DNA of 64,000 nt from Lysobacter sp. Root916 (GCF_001429785.1 NZ_LMJF01000012.1:314015-378014), one strand, 5' to 3'; counted from the first letter of the stretch, positions 1-11,095 are shown. The notes: generated by a model from the letters alone, not told the origin. Program-made: numbers and translations.

Positions 1-1
1 C

Positions 2-292
2 CCGAAGGGCCGCAAGGTCAACGGGCGGGTGCTGTTGGAGATCCAGGTCGGCAGCGACGGCGGCGCACAGCAGGTGCGGTTGGCGCAAAGTTCGGGCGAT
101 GCCGAGCTCGATGCCAGCACCGTCGAGGCCGCGCGCAAGTGGCGCTTCCAGCCTGCGACCCAGAATGGCCAACCGGTGGCGTCGTGGGTGCAGGTGCCGG
201 TCGATTTCGCCGCCACGTCCGGTCCGACCGCTGCGGCGCCGTTCGACGCGGCGACGGTCGCCCTGGATCCGATCCAGGTCACGGACGAATGA
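2..292 (+). CDS. TonB C-terminal-domain protein (3' fragment)
   Basis: The reading frame enters from the left edge and ends at TGA 290-292, leaving 96 residues. It has the TonB C-terminal pattern: a strand with VLLEIQVGSDGGAQQVRLAQSSG, here split as VLLEIQVGSDGG followed by QVRLAQSSG, then the helix ELDASTVEAARKWRFQPA, then a closing strand around VASWVQVPVDF. TonB proteins transmit proton-motive energy from ExbBD to outer-membrane receptors. The N-terminal membrane anchor and proline-rich spacer lie outside the window, so a full TonB and a TonB-domain lipoprotein cannot be told apart. The last 25 residues form an alanine-rich tail beyond the domain. Confidence 0.7.
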   Translation, partial: PKGRKVNGRVLLEIQVGSDGGAQQVRLAQSSGDAELDASTVEAARKWRFQPATQNGQPVASWVQVPVDFAATSGPTAAAPFDAATVALDPIQVTDE

Positions 293-325
293 TCGCGGCC
301 GCGTAGCGGCGCGCATCGAAGCGGC

Positions 326-964
326 TTAGCCGCCGACGATATGAACCTCGTCGGCGATGCGCCGCACTTCGTCGGGGTAGTGACTGACGTAGATCATCGG
401 CAAGGCCACCTCGTCGCGCACGCGCTGCAGATAGGGCAGCAATTCGTCGCGGCGGCTCATGTCCAGCATCGACAGCGGCTCGTCCAGCAGCAGGATCTGC
501 GGTTGCGACAGCAGCGCGCGGCCCAGGGCCACGCGCTGCATCTCGCCGCCGGACAAGCCTGCGGTGGAGCGCGCCAGCAGCGCGCCTATGCCCAGCAGTT
601 CGACGATCGCCTCCAACTGGAACCGCGGCGCTGCGCGCGCCTCGCCGCGCAGGCCGTAGAGCAGGTTGCGGCGCACGTCCAGATGCGGGAACAGCCGCGC
701 GTCCTGGAACACGTAGCCGATCCGGCGCCGATGCGCGGGCAGGTCGATGCCGGCTTGGGCATCGAACAGGCAGCGCCCGCCGATCTCGATGCGACCGCGC
801 TGCGGCCGCAGCAGGCCGGCGATGGCATGCAGCAGCGAGGTCTTGCCGGCGCCGGAATCGCCGACCAGGGCGATCACGCGCTGCCGGCTGCGGATGCTCA
901 CGCTGCGCTCGAACGCGCCGCGCCGCAGGGTGAAGTCGAGCACATGCAGCGGCGACTCGCTCAT
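326..964 (-). CDS. modC: Molybdate ABC transporter ATP-binding protein ModC (short form)
   Basis: This 212-residue protein is the cytoplasmic ATPase of the molybdate importer. A Walker A (GDSGAGKTS) lies near residue 36, the ABC signature LSGGEMQR near 130, Walker B ILLLDEP just after it, and the switch His in YVSHYPDEV. Its ATG overlaps the modB stop (ATGA, 961-964), so the two are translationally coupled. Family members such as E. coli ModC are about 350 residues and end in a Mop/TOBE molybdate-sensing domain. This one stops directly after the nucleotide-binding domain, so the sensing domain is absent. It is placed last in modA-modB-modC. Naming rests on the neighbours as much as on the ATPase itself. 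Confidence 0.88.
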   Translation of the reverse strand: MSESPLHVLDFTLRRGAFERSVSIRSRQRVIALVGDSGAGKTSLLHAIAGLLRPQRGRIEIGGRCLFDAQAGIDLPAHRRRIGYVFQDARLFPHLDVRRNLLYGLRGEARAAPRFQLEAIVELLGIGALLARSTAGLSGGEMQRVALGRALLSQPQILLLDEPLSMLDMSRRDELLPYLQRVRDEVALPMIYVSHYPDEVRRIADEVHIVGG

Positions 965-1653
965 GCGCCGCGCTCGCGGCGCTGGCGCTGCACCAGCCAT
1001 TCCGACAACAGCACCGCGCCGAACGAGATCGCCACCGCGACCACGGTCAGCCGCCACAGCCCCGATTCGGCGCCGGGCACCTGCAACATGCCGTAGATCG
1101 CCGAGGACAGGGTCTGGGTCTCGCCGGGGATGTTCGACACGAAGGTGATGGTGGCGCCGAACTCGCCCAGCGCCTTGGCGAAGGCCAGCACCGCGCCGGC
1201 GATCACGCCGGGCAGGGCCAGCGGCAGGGTCATGCCGAAGAACACCCGCCACGGATTCGCGCCCAGGGTGGCCGCGGCGTGCTCCAGGCGCTGGTCCACG
1301 GCTTCGATCGACAGCCGGATCGCGCGCACCATCAGCGGAAAGCCCATGATCGCGCAGGCCAGCGCGGCGCCGGTCCAGCGGAACGCGAAGCTCACGCCGA
1401 AGCTGTCGGACAGGAAGCGGCCGATCGGCCCCTGATTGCCGAACAGGATCAGCAGCACGTAGCCGGTGACCACCGGTGGCAGCACCAGCGGCAGGTACAG
1501 CATCGCGTCGAACAGCAGCTTGCCTGGGAAGCGCTTGCGCGCGAGCAACCAGCCCATCGCCACGCCCAGCGGCAGGCTGCACAACACCGCCACGCTGGCG
1601 ACCTTGAGGCTGAGCGCGATCGCGGTCAGCTCGGCCGGGCTGAAATTGAACAT
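961..1653 (-). CDS. modB: Molybdate ABC transporter permease ModB
   Basis: A 230-residue inner-membrane permease with about five hydrophobic spans, starting FSPAELTAIALSLKVA. The cytoplasmic EAA-type loop is visible as LAFAKALGEFGATITF, the segment that contacts the ATPase. Length matches ModB/CysT-type permeases (about 225-230 residues). It is preceded by modA with a 13-bp gap and followed by modC with a 4-bp overlap, giving a compact three-gene operon. Specificity for molybdate rather than sulfate is inferred from the ModA-type binding protein next to it. Confidence 0.9.
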   Translation of the reverse strand: MFNFSPAELTAIALSLKVASVAVLCSLPLGVAMGWLLARKRFPGKLLFDAMLYLPLVLPPVVTGYVLLILFGNQGPIGRFLSDSFGVSFAFRWTGAALACAIMGFPLMVRAIRLSIEAVDQRLEHAAATLGANPWRVFFGMTLPLALPGVIAGAVLAFAKALGEFGATITFVSNIPGETQTLSSAIYGMLQVPGAESGLWRLTVVAVAISFGAVLLSEWLVQRQRRERGA

Positions 1654-1666
1654 GCGCGGCCCGCGT

Positions 1667-2449
1667 TTACTTCAGCACGCTGAAGCCGTGGCGGCGGAAC
1701 AGGGTCGCCGCGGGCGCCGTTTTCAGCCAGCGCACGAACCCGGCCGCCTGAGGGTGTTTGCTCGCGCGCAGGCGCGCGACCGGATAGACGATGGCGGGAT
1801 GGGTCGAGGCCGGGAAGGTCGCGAGCACGCGCACCTTGGGTTCGGCGCGCGCATCGCTGGCGTAGACCACACCCAGAGGCGCCTCGCCGCGCGCGACCAG
1901 CATCAGGGCCGCGCGCACGTTCTCGGCTTCGGCGACCTTGGGCTGCAACTGTGTCCATGCGCCCAGCGATTCGAACGCGGCGCGCGCGTACTTGCCGGCC
2001 GGCACGCTTGCGGTCAGCGCCAGGGCCAGACGGCCCTCGCCCAGCAAGGGGCGCAGATCGACGCCGGGCTTCAAGCTCAGCGGCCGAGCGGTACTGGTCT
2101 GCGGCGCGATCAGCACCAGCGTATTGCCCAGCAGATTGCGCCGGCTGGATTCGTCGATGAGCTTGCGCTGCTGCAGGTAGTCCATCCAGTCCAGGTCGGC
2201 GGACAGGAACACGTCGGCGGGCGCGCCTTGCTCGATCTGGCGCGCCAGCGCCGAACTGGCGGCGTAGGACACCCGCAGCGGTTGCCCGGTCTGGGCCTCG
2301 TAGGCGACCGCGGCTTCGTCCAGCGATTCCTTCAGGCTGGCCGCGGCGAACACCGTGATCGGCTCGGGCTTGGGTGGCGCGGCGAGGGCGGACCAGGACA
2401 GGGCCAGCGCGCAGAACGCGATGAGCCAGCGGCGACGCGACAGCAGCAT
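1667..2449 (-). CDS. modA: Molybdate-binding periplasmic protein ModA
   Basis: A 260-residue exported solute-binding protein. I start it at the ATG at 2449 because the product then begins [12 protein letters not shown], a classic signal peptide ending near SALAA. The longer reading frame upstream runs into a repeated inverted-repeat sequence and is unlikely to be coding. Family hallmarks are [15 protein letters not shown] at the mature N-terminus, PADVFLSAD, and the closing VGVVYASDA segment. It delivers oxyanion to ModBC. The operon supplies molybdenum for molybdopterin enzymes, which fits the molybdopterin-binding-domain gene directly upstream on the same strand. Confidence 0.92.
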   Translation of the reverse strand: MLLSRRRWLIAFCALALSWSALAAPPKPEPITVFAAASLKESLDEAAVAYEAQTGQPLRVSYAASSALARQIEQGAPADVFLSADLDWMDYLQQRKLIDESSRRNLLGNTLVLIAPQTSTARPLSLKPGVDLRPLLGEGRLALALTASVPAGKYARAAFESLGAWTQLQPKVAEAENVRAALMLVARGEAPLGVVYASDARAEPKVRVLATFPASTHPAIVYPVARLRASKHPQAAGFVRWLKTAPAATLFRRHGFSVLK

Positions 2450-2495
2450 GGCGGGGCTCCGATGGGCGACGGCGGCAGGGTAACGCGAAAAGCGA

Positions 2496-2575
2496 GGGGT
2501 GAGCGTGGAGGAGTGAGCGTAAGCAAGCATTGCACTTACTCACTCCTCACTCCTCCACGCTCACTTCTCGCTCTA
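2496..2575. repeat. Long imperfect inverted repeat between modA and the molybdopterin-domain gene
   Basis: The left arm begins AGCGAGGGGTGAGCGTGGAG near 2496. The right arm, read in reverse complement from about 2573, begins AGCGAGAAGTGAGCGTGGAG. The arms pair over roughly 25-30 bp with few mismatches around a short loop near 2525-2535. Both arms are made of GAGTGAG-type short repeats. It could act as a transcript-end or processing hairpin for the minus-strand gene at 2573-3094, but it lacks a U-tract, so it is recorded as a repeat. Confidence 0.75.
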
Positions 2576-3094
2576 AGGCGCGTCGATCACCCGGATCGAT
2601 TCGATCTGGCGGATCCAGCGCGCCGGTCGCGATTCGCCCGGCGCGATCAGGCGCCAGGGGCCGTCATCGGCGTCGAGCGCGGTGCCGTCGCAGCGGTCGC
2701 TCAGGACCACCTCGCGCGCGCCCAGGCTGGCGTCGAGTTCCGCCAGCGAATACGCGACGCGGTAGCCGTCGCGCGCCGACACCACCACCATCCTCGCCAA
2801 CTGCGCGCCGCGCAGCGGCTCCTCCGGCATCGCGCCGGACGCGCGCAGCAGCGCGGCCAGCGACACGCCTTCGCAGCTCAGGGTCTTGCCGTGCGCGGTG
2901 CCGGTGGCGGTCGTGCGCGGCAGGCCGGCGATCTTCGCCGCATCCAGCGCCACGTCGATCGGCGCCATGCGCTGCGGCGGGTCGGAGGCGTGCGCATGCG
3001 CGCTCTTCTCGGGCTCCGCTGCGGCCGCGATCAGGCACCAGCCCAGGCTCAGTGACAGACAGGCCATCGCGAGCGGCGTACGGGTCGGATGCAT
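2573..3094 (-). CDS. Exported small molybdopterin-binding-domain protein
   Basis: A 173-residue protein with an N-terminal signal peptide (to about residue 26, ending AAAAE). The mature part resembles the oxidoreductase molybdopterin-binding fold (sulfite-oxidase type) in reduced form. A Cys sits in KTLSCEGVSLAALL, followed by VVVSARDGYRVAYSLAELD and DGPWRLIAPGESRPARWIRQIESI, typical of the stand-alone domain. The Cys could be the Mo ligand, although stand-alone members often bind no cofactor. It stands directly upstream of modABC on the same strand. The substrate is unknown. Confidence 0.6.
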   Translation of the reverse strand: MHPTRTPLAMACLSLSLGWCLIAAAAEPEKSAHAHASDPPQRMAPIDVALDAAKIAGLPRTTATGTAHGKTLSCEGVSLAALLRASGAMPEEPLRGAQLARMVVVSARDGYRVAYSLAELDASLGAREVVLSDRCDGTALDADDGPWRLIAPGESRPARWIRQIESIRVIDAP

Positions 3095-3101
3095 GACGGC
3101 C

Positions 3102-3965
3102 TCAGAGCTGGTTGAGCGGGATCTTGAGGTAGCGTACGCCGTTGTCCTCTGCCTCGGGCAGGGCGCCCGCGCGCAGGTTGACCTGCAGCGCCGGCAGGAT
3201 CAGCGCCGGCACCGCCAGAGTCGCGTCGCGCGCCTCGCGCATGCGCACGAAGTCGGCTTCGGCGGTATCGGCGCGCAGGTGGATGTTGGCGCGCTTCTGC
3301 TCGCCGATGCTGGTCTCGCAGCGCGGTGCGCGGCCTTCGGGGCCGTAGTCGTGGCAGACGAACACGCGGGTGGCGTCGGGCAGTTCGTACAGGTGGCGGA
3401 TCGAGGCGTACAGCATGGCCGCGTCGCCGCCGGGAAAATCGCAGCGGGCGGTGCCGCTGTCGGGCATGAACAGCGAGTCGCCCACGAACACGGCGTCGCC
3501 GATCAGGTAGGCCAGGCTGTCCAGGGTGTGGCCGGGCACGGCGAGGGTACGCGCGTGCAGTTCGCCGATCGCGAAGTCCTCGTCGTCCTCGAACAGGTGA
3601 TCGAACTGGCTGCCGTCGGCCACGACCTTGGCGTCCAGGCCCAGCACCGGCACGAAGGTGCGCTGGACCTCGCGGATGCGCCGGCCGATCGCGATGCGCG
3701 CCTGCGGCAGGCGCTGCTTCAGCCAATGCGCGGCGCTGAGGTGGTCGGCATGCGCATGCGTTTCCAGCAGCCAGCGCACCTGCGCGCCGCAGGCCTCGGC
3801 GGCGTCCAGGATCGCTTGCGCGGAGGCGCCGCCGGTGCGGCCGGAGCGGGCGTCGTAATCGAGCACCGGATCGACGATCGCGGCCTGCGCGGTCGCGGGA
3901 TCGACCACCAGGTAGCTCCAGGTCCCGGTGTCGGCATGATGGAAAGACTGCACCTGCGGGGACAT
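3102..3965 (-). CDS. MBL-fold hydrolase, persulfide dioxygenase/BLH-like
   Basis: A 287-residue cytoplasmic metallo-beta-lactamase-fold protein. The metal motif THAHADH is at residues 69-75 (H70, H72, D74, H75); a further His is in VPGHTLDS, an Asp in VGDSLF and a His in VCHDYGPEG. The opening (SFHHADTGTWSYLVVDPATAQ) and the RCDFPGGDAAMLYASI segment match the ETHE1/BLH group, which oxidises glutathione persulfide. The ATG at 3965 is preceded by an AGAGGAA ribosome site, whereas the longer frame upstream is antisense to the nuclease gene. Sulfur dioxygenase activity is inferred from the family. No BigR-type regulator is adjacent. Confidence 0.75.
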   Translation of the reverse strand: MSPQVQSFHHADTGTWSYLVVDPATAQAAIVDPVLDYDARSGRTGGASAQAILDAAEACGAQVRWLLETHAHADHLSAAHWLKQRLPQARIAIGRRIREVQRTFVPVLGLDAKVVADGSQFDHLFEDDEDFAIGELHARTLAVPGHTLDSLAYLIGDAVFVGDSLFMPDSGTARCDFPGGDAAMLYASIRHLYELPDATRVFVCHDYGPEGRAPRCETSIGEQKRANIHLRADTAEADFVRMREARDATLAVPALILPALQVNLRAGALPEAEDNGVRYLKIPLNQL

Positions 3966-4039
3966 CGGATTCCTCTTGCTGGGGCGTCCGTGCGATTCGT
4001 GCGCCCGCGCCGGGCTCGGCGCGCGGCGGTGTATTGCGC

Positions 4040-6763
<2,724 letters not shown>

Positions 6764-6788
6764 GCCGCGGCGATTGTTGCGATACGAA

Positions 6789-6817
6789 GAGCCCCGCGCA
6801 TGCGGGGCTTTTCTTTT
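6789..6817 (+). terminator. Rho-independent terminator of gap
   Basis: AGCCCCGC-GCAT-GCGGGGCT stem (6790-6809) followed by TTTTCTTTT, 26 bp after the gap stop codon. Confidence 0.9.
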
Positions 6818-6850
6818 GGGCGGGCGCGATATCTCTAGCCGGCTCCCCGT

Positions 6851-7932
6851 CGCCCCCTTTGAAAAAGGGGGCGGGCGCCCTTTGTGAATCGATATCGATT
6901 CTTTGCTAGCGGCGCCGGGGGATTTGCTGTTGCTGTTGGCGCCGGCCAAAAGCAAATCCCCCCTAGCCCCCCTTTTTCAAAGGGGGGAACTCGTGCGAAG
7001 GGGCCGCTTTCGAGCTCGACGTCAAACCGCCGCGGTCGCCGACTCGCGCAAACCCTGCGGCGCCTGCACCATCTCCATCGCCCCCTTTGAAAAAGGGGGC
7101 GGGTGCCTTGTGTGAGTCGATGTCGATTCGTGGCTAGCGGCGCCCGGGGATTTGCTGTTGCTGTTGGCACCGGGCAAAAGCAAATCCCCCCTAGCCCCCC
7201 TTTTTCAAAGGGGGGACTCGTTCGAAGGGGCTGCTTTCGGGCTCGACGTCAAACCGCCGCGGTCGCCGACTCGCGCAAAACCTGCGCCGCCTGCACCATC
7301 CCCATCGCCCCCTTTGAAAAAGGGGGCGGGCGCCTTGTGTGAGTCGATGTCGATTTGTGGCTAGCGGCGCCGGGGGATTTGCTGTTGCTGTTGGCACCGG
7401 CCAAAAGCAAATCCCCCCTAGCCCTCCTTTTTAAAGGGGGGAACTCGTGCGAAGGGGCCGCTTTCGGGCTCGACGTCAAACCGCCGCGGTCGCCGACTCG
7501 CGCAAACCCTGCGCCGCCTGCACCATCTCCATCGCCCCCTTTGAAAAAGGGGGCGGGCGCCTTGTGTGAGTCGATATCGATTCTTTGCTAGCGGCGCCGG
7601 GGGATTTGCTGTTGCTGTTGGCACAGGGCAAAAGCAAATCCCCCCTGGCCCCCCTTTTTCAAAGGGGGGAGCTCGTGCGAAGGGGCCGCTTTCGGGCTCG
7701 GCGTCAAACCGCCGTGGTCGCCGACTCGCGCAAAGCCTGCGCCCGCCTGCACCATCTCCATCGCCCCTTTGAAAAAGGGGGCGGGCGCCTTGTGTGAGTC
7801 GATGTCGATTCGTGGCTAGCGGCGCCGGGGGATTTGCTGTTGCTGTTGGCACAGGGCAAAAAGCAAATCCCCCCTAGCCCCCCTTTTTCAAAGGGGGGAA
7901 CTCGTTCGAAGGGGCCGCTTTCGGGCTCGGCG
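6851..7932. repeat. Tandem array of ~228-bp units derived from the metE 3' end
   Basis: Units begin at about 6851, 7079, 7306, 7533 and 7762 (periods 228, 227, 227, 229). Each contains a palindrome CCCCCTTTGAAAAAGGGGG, a spacer with GCTAGCGGCGCC and GATTTGCTGTTGCTGTTGGC, a second palindrome after GCAAATCCCCCCTAGCCCCC, and a copy of the last metE codons ending at a TGA complement. These tail copies stop at 7022, 7249, 7476 and 7704, and the genuine metE stop is at 7933. The copies differ by scattered substitutions and small indels. No gene is supported here: the open frames are artefacts of the repeat. Confidence 0.93.
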
Positions 7933-10212
7933 TCAAACCGCCGCGGTCGCCGACTCGCGCAAAGCCTGCGCCGCCTGCACCATCGCCTTCAGCGCGGTGC
8001 GCACCTCCGGCCAACCGCGGGTCTTGAGGCCGCAGTCCGGATTGACCCACAACTGCGCGGGCGTGAGCACGTCCAGGGCTTTGTCCAGCAGTTCGCGCAT
8101 CTCGTCCACGCTGGGCACGCGTGGCGAGTGGATGTCGTAGACGCCGGGGCCGATGCCGTTGGGGTAGCGGTAGCGCACGAACGCGTCCAGCAGCTCCATG
8201 CGCGAGCGCGAGGTCTCGATCGAAATCACGTCGGCGTCCAATGCGGCCACCGCCTCGATGATGTCGTTGAACTCGGCGTAGCACATGTGGGTGTGGATCT
8301 GGGTGGCGTCGTCGACGCCGCTGGCGGCCAGGCGGAAGGCTTCGCCGGCCCAGGCGAGGTAGGCCGGCCAGTCGACGCGGCGCAGCGGCAGGCCTTCGCG
8401 CAACGCGGGCTCGTCGATCTGGATCACCGCGATGCCGGCCGCCTCCAGGTCCAGCACTTCCTCGCGCAAGGCCAGGGCGATCTGGCGGCAGGTGTCGGCG
8501 CGCGGCTGGTCGTCGCGCACGAACGACCACTGCAGGATCGTGACCGGCCCGGTCAGCATGCCCTTGACCGGGCGCGGCGTCAGCGACTGCGCGTAGCGCG
8601 CCCAGTCCACCGTCATCGCGCGCGGGCGGGCGACCTCGCCGTACAGCACCGGCGGTTTCACGCAGCGCGAGCCGTAGCTCTGCACCCAGCCGTGGGCGGT
8701 GAAGGCGAAGCCGGACAGTTGCTCGCCGAAGTACTCGACCATGTCGTTGCGTTCGAACTCGCCGTGCACCAGCACGTCCAGGCCCAACGCTTCCTGTTCG
8801 CGCAGGCACAGCTCGGTCTCGCGCTCGAGGAAGGCGCGATAGCCGGCGTCGTCCAGGCGCCCGGCCTTGTGCTCGGCGCGCGCTTGGCGCACCTGCGAGG
8901 TCTGCGGGAACGAGCCGATCGTGGTGGTCGGGAAGTCGGGCAGCTTCAGACGCTGCGCCTGCACCTGCGCGCGCTGCGCATAGGCCGAATCGCGTTGGGT
9001 CATCGCCGGCACCACCGCGGCCAGCTTGGCGCGCACCTGGGCGTCGCGCAGCAGCGGCGAGGCCAGGCGCGCGGCGCGCGCGCTCGCGGCCGCGCCCAAG
9101 GCGCCCGCCGCACGGTCGTCGTCGGCCAGGGTGTCGGCGAGCAGGCGCAGTTCCTCGAGCTTCTGCTTGGCGTAGGCCATCCACTGCTGCAACGGCGGCG
9201 GCAGCTTGCGTTCCAGGCCCAGGTCGATCGGCACGTGCAGCAGCGAGCACGACGGCGCCAGCCACTGCGCGCGCGTACCGGCGCGGCGCGCCAGACTGAG
9301 CGCCGCGTCGAGATCGGCGCGCCAGATGTTGCGGCCGTCGACCACGCCCAGACTGAGCGCGCGGTCTTCGGGCAGCTTGGGCAGCAGCGCTTCGAGCTGG
9401 CCGGGCGCGCGCACCAGATCCAGGTGCAGGGCCTGCACGGGCAGGGCGGCGGCCAGTTCGGCGTTGTCGCCCAGCCCGCCGAAGTAGCTGGCGAGCAGGC
9501 GCGCGGGCGCGTCGACGCCGGCGAGCGCGTCGTAGGCGCGGCGATAGGCCCGGCGATCGTCGTCATCGAGATCCAGCGCGAGGCAGGGCTCGTCCACTTG
9601 CACCCATTGCGCGCCGGCCGCCTTCAGTCGCGTCAGCAGTTCGGCGTAGGCCGGCAGCAGCGCGTCCAGCAACTCGCGTGGATCGCCGCCGTCGCGGCGC
9701 TTGCCGAGCTTGAGCAGCGACACCGGCCCCAGCAGCACCGGCCGTGCCTGCAGGCCAAGCGCCTGCGCTTCGGCGAGCTCGGCCAGCGGCTTGTCGCCGC
9801 GCAGCGCGAAGCGCTGATCGCACTCGAACTGCGGCACCAGGTAGTGGTAGTTGGTATCGAACCACTTGGTCATTTCCAGGGCGCGCAGGTCGTGGCGCGC
9901 GTCCTGCAGGCCACGCGCGAGCGCGAAGTAACCGGCCAGGGGGTCGGCATCCAAGGTATCGCGATAGGGTGCGGTCACCGCGTCGAACAGGACGGCGGTG
10001 TCCAGCACATGGTCGTAGAGCGAGAAGTCGTTGCAAGGCACGACGTCGGCGCCGGCGTCGCGCGCCAGCGTCCAATGCCGGGCGCGCAGCGTGCGTGCGG
10101 TGTCGTGCAGATCGCCGGCCGCGGTCTCGCCTTTCCAGAACGATTCCAGGGCCTGCTTGAGCTCGCGTCGCGCGCCGATGCGCGGGAAGCCGAGGTGGGT
10201 AACGCTGATCAT
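7933..10212 (-). CDS. metE: Cobalamin-independent methionine synthase MetE
   Basis: A 759-residue zinc enzyme that transfers the methyl group of 5-methyltetrahydropteroyltriglutamate to homocysteine. The N-terminal half starts VTHLGFPRIGARRELKQ. The catalytic half has TTTIGSFPQT, the zinc ligands H and C in THMCYAEFND, and the last Cys in NPDCGLKTRGW. The ATG at 10212 is preceded by AGGAGAC, and the extended frame upstream is the riboswitch leader. Expression is predicted to fall when cobalamin is plentiful, because a cobalamin riboswitch lies in the leader. The final 16 codons are the segment multiplied in the downstream tandem array. Confidence 0.97.
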   Translation of the reverse strand: MISVTHLGFPRIGARRELKQALESFWKGETAAGDLHDTARTLRARHWTLARDAGADVVPCNDFSLYDHVLDTAVLFDAVTAPYRDTLDADPLAGYFALARGLQDARHDLRALEMTKWFDTNYHYLVPQFECDQRFALRGDKPLAELAEAQALGLQARPVLLGPVSLLKLGKRRDGGDPRELLDALLPAYAELLTRLKAAGAQWVQVDEPCLALDLDDDDRRAYRRAYDALAGVDAPARLLASYFGGLGDNAELAAALPVQALHLDLVRAPGQLEALLPKLPEDRALSLGVVDGRNIWRADLDAALSLARRAGTRAQWLAPSCSLLHVPIDLGLERKLPPPLQQWMAYAKQKLEELRLLADTLADDDRAAGALGAAASARAARLASPLLRDAQVRAKLAAVVPAMTQRDSAYAQRAQVQAQRLKLPDFPTTTIGSFPQTSQVRQARAEHKAGRLDDAGYRAFLERETELCLREQEALGLDVLVHGEFERNDMVEYFGEQLSGFAFTAHGWVQSYGSRCVKPPVLYGEVARPRAMTVDWARYAQSLTPRPVKGMLTGPVTILQWSFVRDDQPRADTCRQIALALREEVLDLEAAGIAVIQIDEPALREGLPLRRVDWPAYLAWAGEAFRLAASGVDDATQIHTHMCYAEFNDIIEAVAALDADVISIETSRSRMELLDAFVRYRYPNGIGPGVYDIHSPRVPSVDEMRELLDKALDVLTPAQLWVNPDCGLKTRGWPEVRTALKAMVQAAQALRESATAAV

Positions 10213-10322
10213 TGAAGTCTCCTGCGATGCGTGTGGGCATGAGCAGGGCAACGAAGGAAGGCGGGTACGCACGCGCGACCGCCCGCCGCGGATGCGGCGA
10301 CGCCGGAGCACGACCTGCCTTC

Positions 10323-10350
10323 GACCTTCGCCCCCGCGGGCGAACCGGTC
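10323..10350 (-). promoter_or_regulatory. GC-rich leader hairpin of metE
   Basis: On the minus strand UUCGCCC-GCGG-GGGCGAA forms a seven-base-pair stem with flanking GAC/GUC pairing, about 110 nt before the start codon. A close counterpart lies about 95 nt before nrdA. It is a candidate part of the riboswitch expression platform. There is no U-tract, which suggests control of translation or Rho rather than intrinsic termination. Confidence 0.4.
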
Positions 10351-10435
10351 CCGTGGAGGGCGAGGGCGAACGGCCATGGCCGCACGCACGCGCCGACCCG
10401 CGGGGCCGGAGTCGGACGGAGGGCGGACCCTCCGG

Positions 10436-10600
10436 TCATGGCAGGTCTTCGGGCTTGGGGCATGGCGTGGTTCGACGCCGCCTACTGTCCGTCGCTTCCC
10501 GGGCTCGCACCCAGTGCCTGACGGAGGTCGTTCCCTATACCGCTGCGGGGCAGCTCCGGAATTGGACGCGAGTCCGTACCGGATTCCCTCTAGCCGTCGC
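10436..10600 (-). ncRNA. Cobalamin riboswitch upstream of metE
   Basis: Read on the minus strand, the element has GGGAAUCCGGU near its 5' end, then UCCGGAGCUGCCCCGCAGCGG, given in parts as UCCGGAGCUGCC and CCGCAGCGGUA, then GCACUGGG, GGGAAGCGACGG, CAGUAGG, and the B12 box AGCCCGAAGACCUGCC (10441-10458). These are the conserved blocks of the AdoCbl-type riboswitch in the right order. It sits 225 nt ahead of metE, the textbook target gene: B12 would repress the B12-independent enzyme. End coordinates are approximate. Confidence 0.93.
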
Positions 10601-10626
10601 CGGCGCGAACCGACGGCGTCTTGTCG

Positions 10627-10652
10627 CATCGCTTCATCTTTATGAAGCGATG
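10627..10652. promoter_or_regulatory. 26-bp perfect palindrome at the metE promoter
   Basis: Arms CATCGCTTCAT and ATGAAGCGATG flank CTTT. It lies just 5' of the riboswitch on the metE transcript side, where the promoter should be. The core TTCAT-N4-ATGAA recurs 5' of metF, which suggests a shared operator for a methionine-pathway repressor. The protein is not identified. Confidence 0.6.
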
Positions 10653-10714
10653 GTCACCATGACGGCTGCCAAAGTACGCCTCGGGGCGGGGCGCGTCAAT
10701 CGACGACTGCGGGT

Positions 10715-11095
10715 TCAGTCCGCGGCGGAATCCAGTGCGGGCACCGGCGTCGGCACGCCGTCGCGATCGAGCGCGATCATGGTGAAGCGCCCGCGCGTGG
10801 CCAGTTGCGATTCGCCGCTGAGCAGGTCCTCGCAATGCATCTCGACCTCGACCTGCATCGAGGTGCGGCCCACCGAGACCACGCGTGCGATCAGCTCCAC
10901 CAGCGCGCCCTTGGGCACCGCGGTGTGGAAGTCGATCTGTTCCGAGCGCGCGGTCACCACCGTGCGGCGGGCGTAGCGCGAGGCGGCGACGAAGGCGGCC
11001 TTGTCCATCCAGGCCAGGGCCTGGCCGCCGAACAGGGTGCCCAGGTGATTGGTGTGATCGGGGAAGACGATCTCGATGATGCGGGCTTCGGTCAT
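10715..11095 (-). CDS. Acyl-CoA thioesterase, hot-dog fold (YciA/acyl-CoA hydrolase type)
   Basis: A 126-residue single hot-dog domain. It opens with the family motif FPDHTNHLGTLFGGQALAWMD, in which the Asn/His-Leu-Gly-Thr-Leu-Phe-Gly-Gly run forms the CoA pocket. It continues with VTARSEQIDFHTAVPKGALVEL and the SMQVEVEMHCEDLLSG strands. Such enzymes hydrolyse acyl-CoAs to free acid and CoA in the cytoplasm. It is monocistronic between metE and nrdB on the same strand, and no functional link to them is evident. Confidence 0.88.
   Translation of the reverse strand: MTEARIIEIVFPDHTNHLGTLFGGQALAWMDKAAFVAASRYARRTVVTARSEQIDFHTAVPKGALVELIARVVSVGRTSMQVEVEMHCEDLLSGESQLATRGRFTMIALDRDGVPTPVPALDSAAD

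Noticed and set aside
6835-7852. Several short open frames of 60-145 codons within the repeat array
   Set aside because: They recur once per repeat unit in different frames and have no ribosome sites or conserved domain. They come from the repeat sequence.
6851-7932. CRISPR array
   Set aside because: Units are about 228 bp and nearly identical throughout, with no short direct repeats separated by unique spacers and no cas genes.
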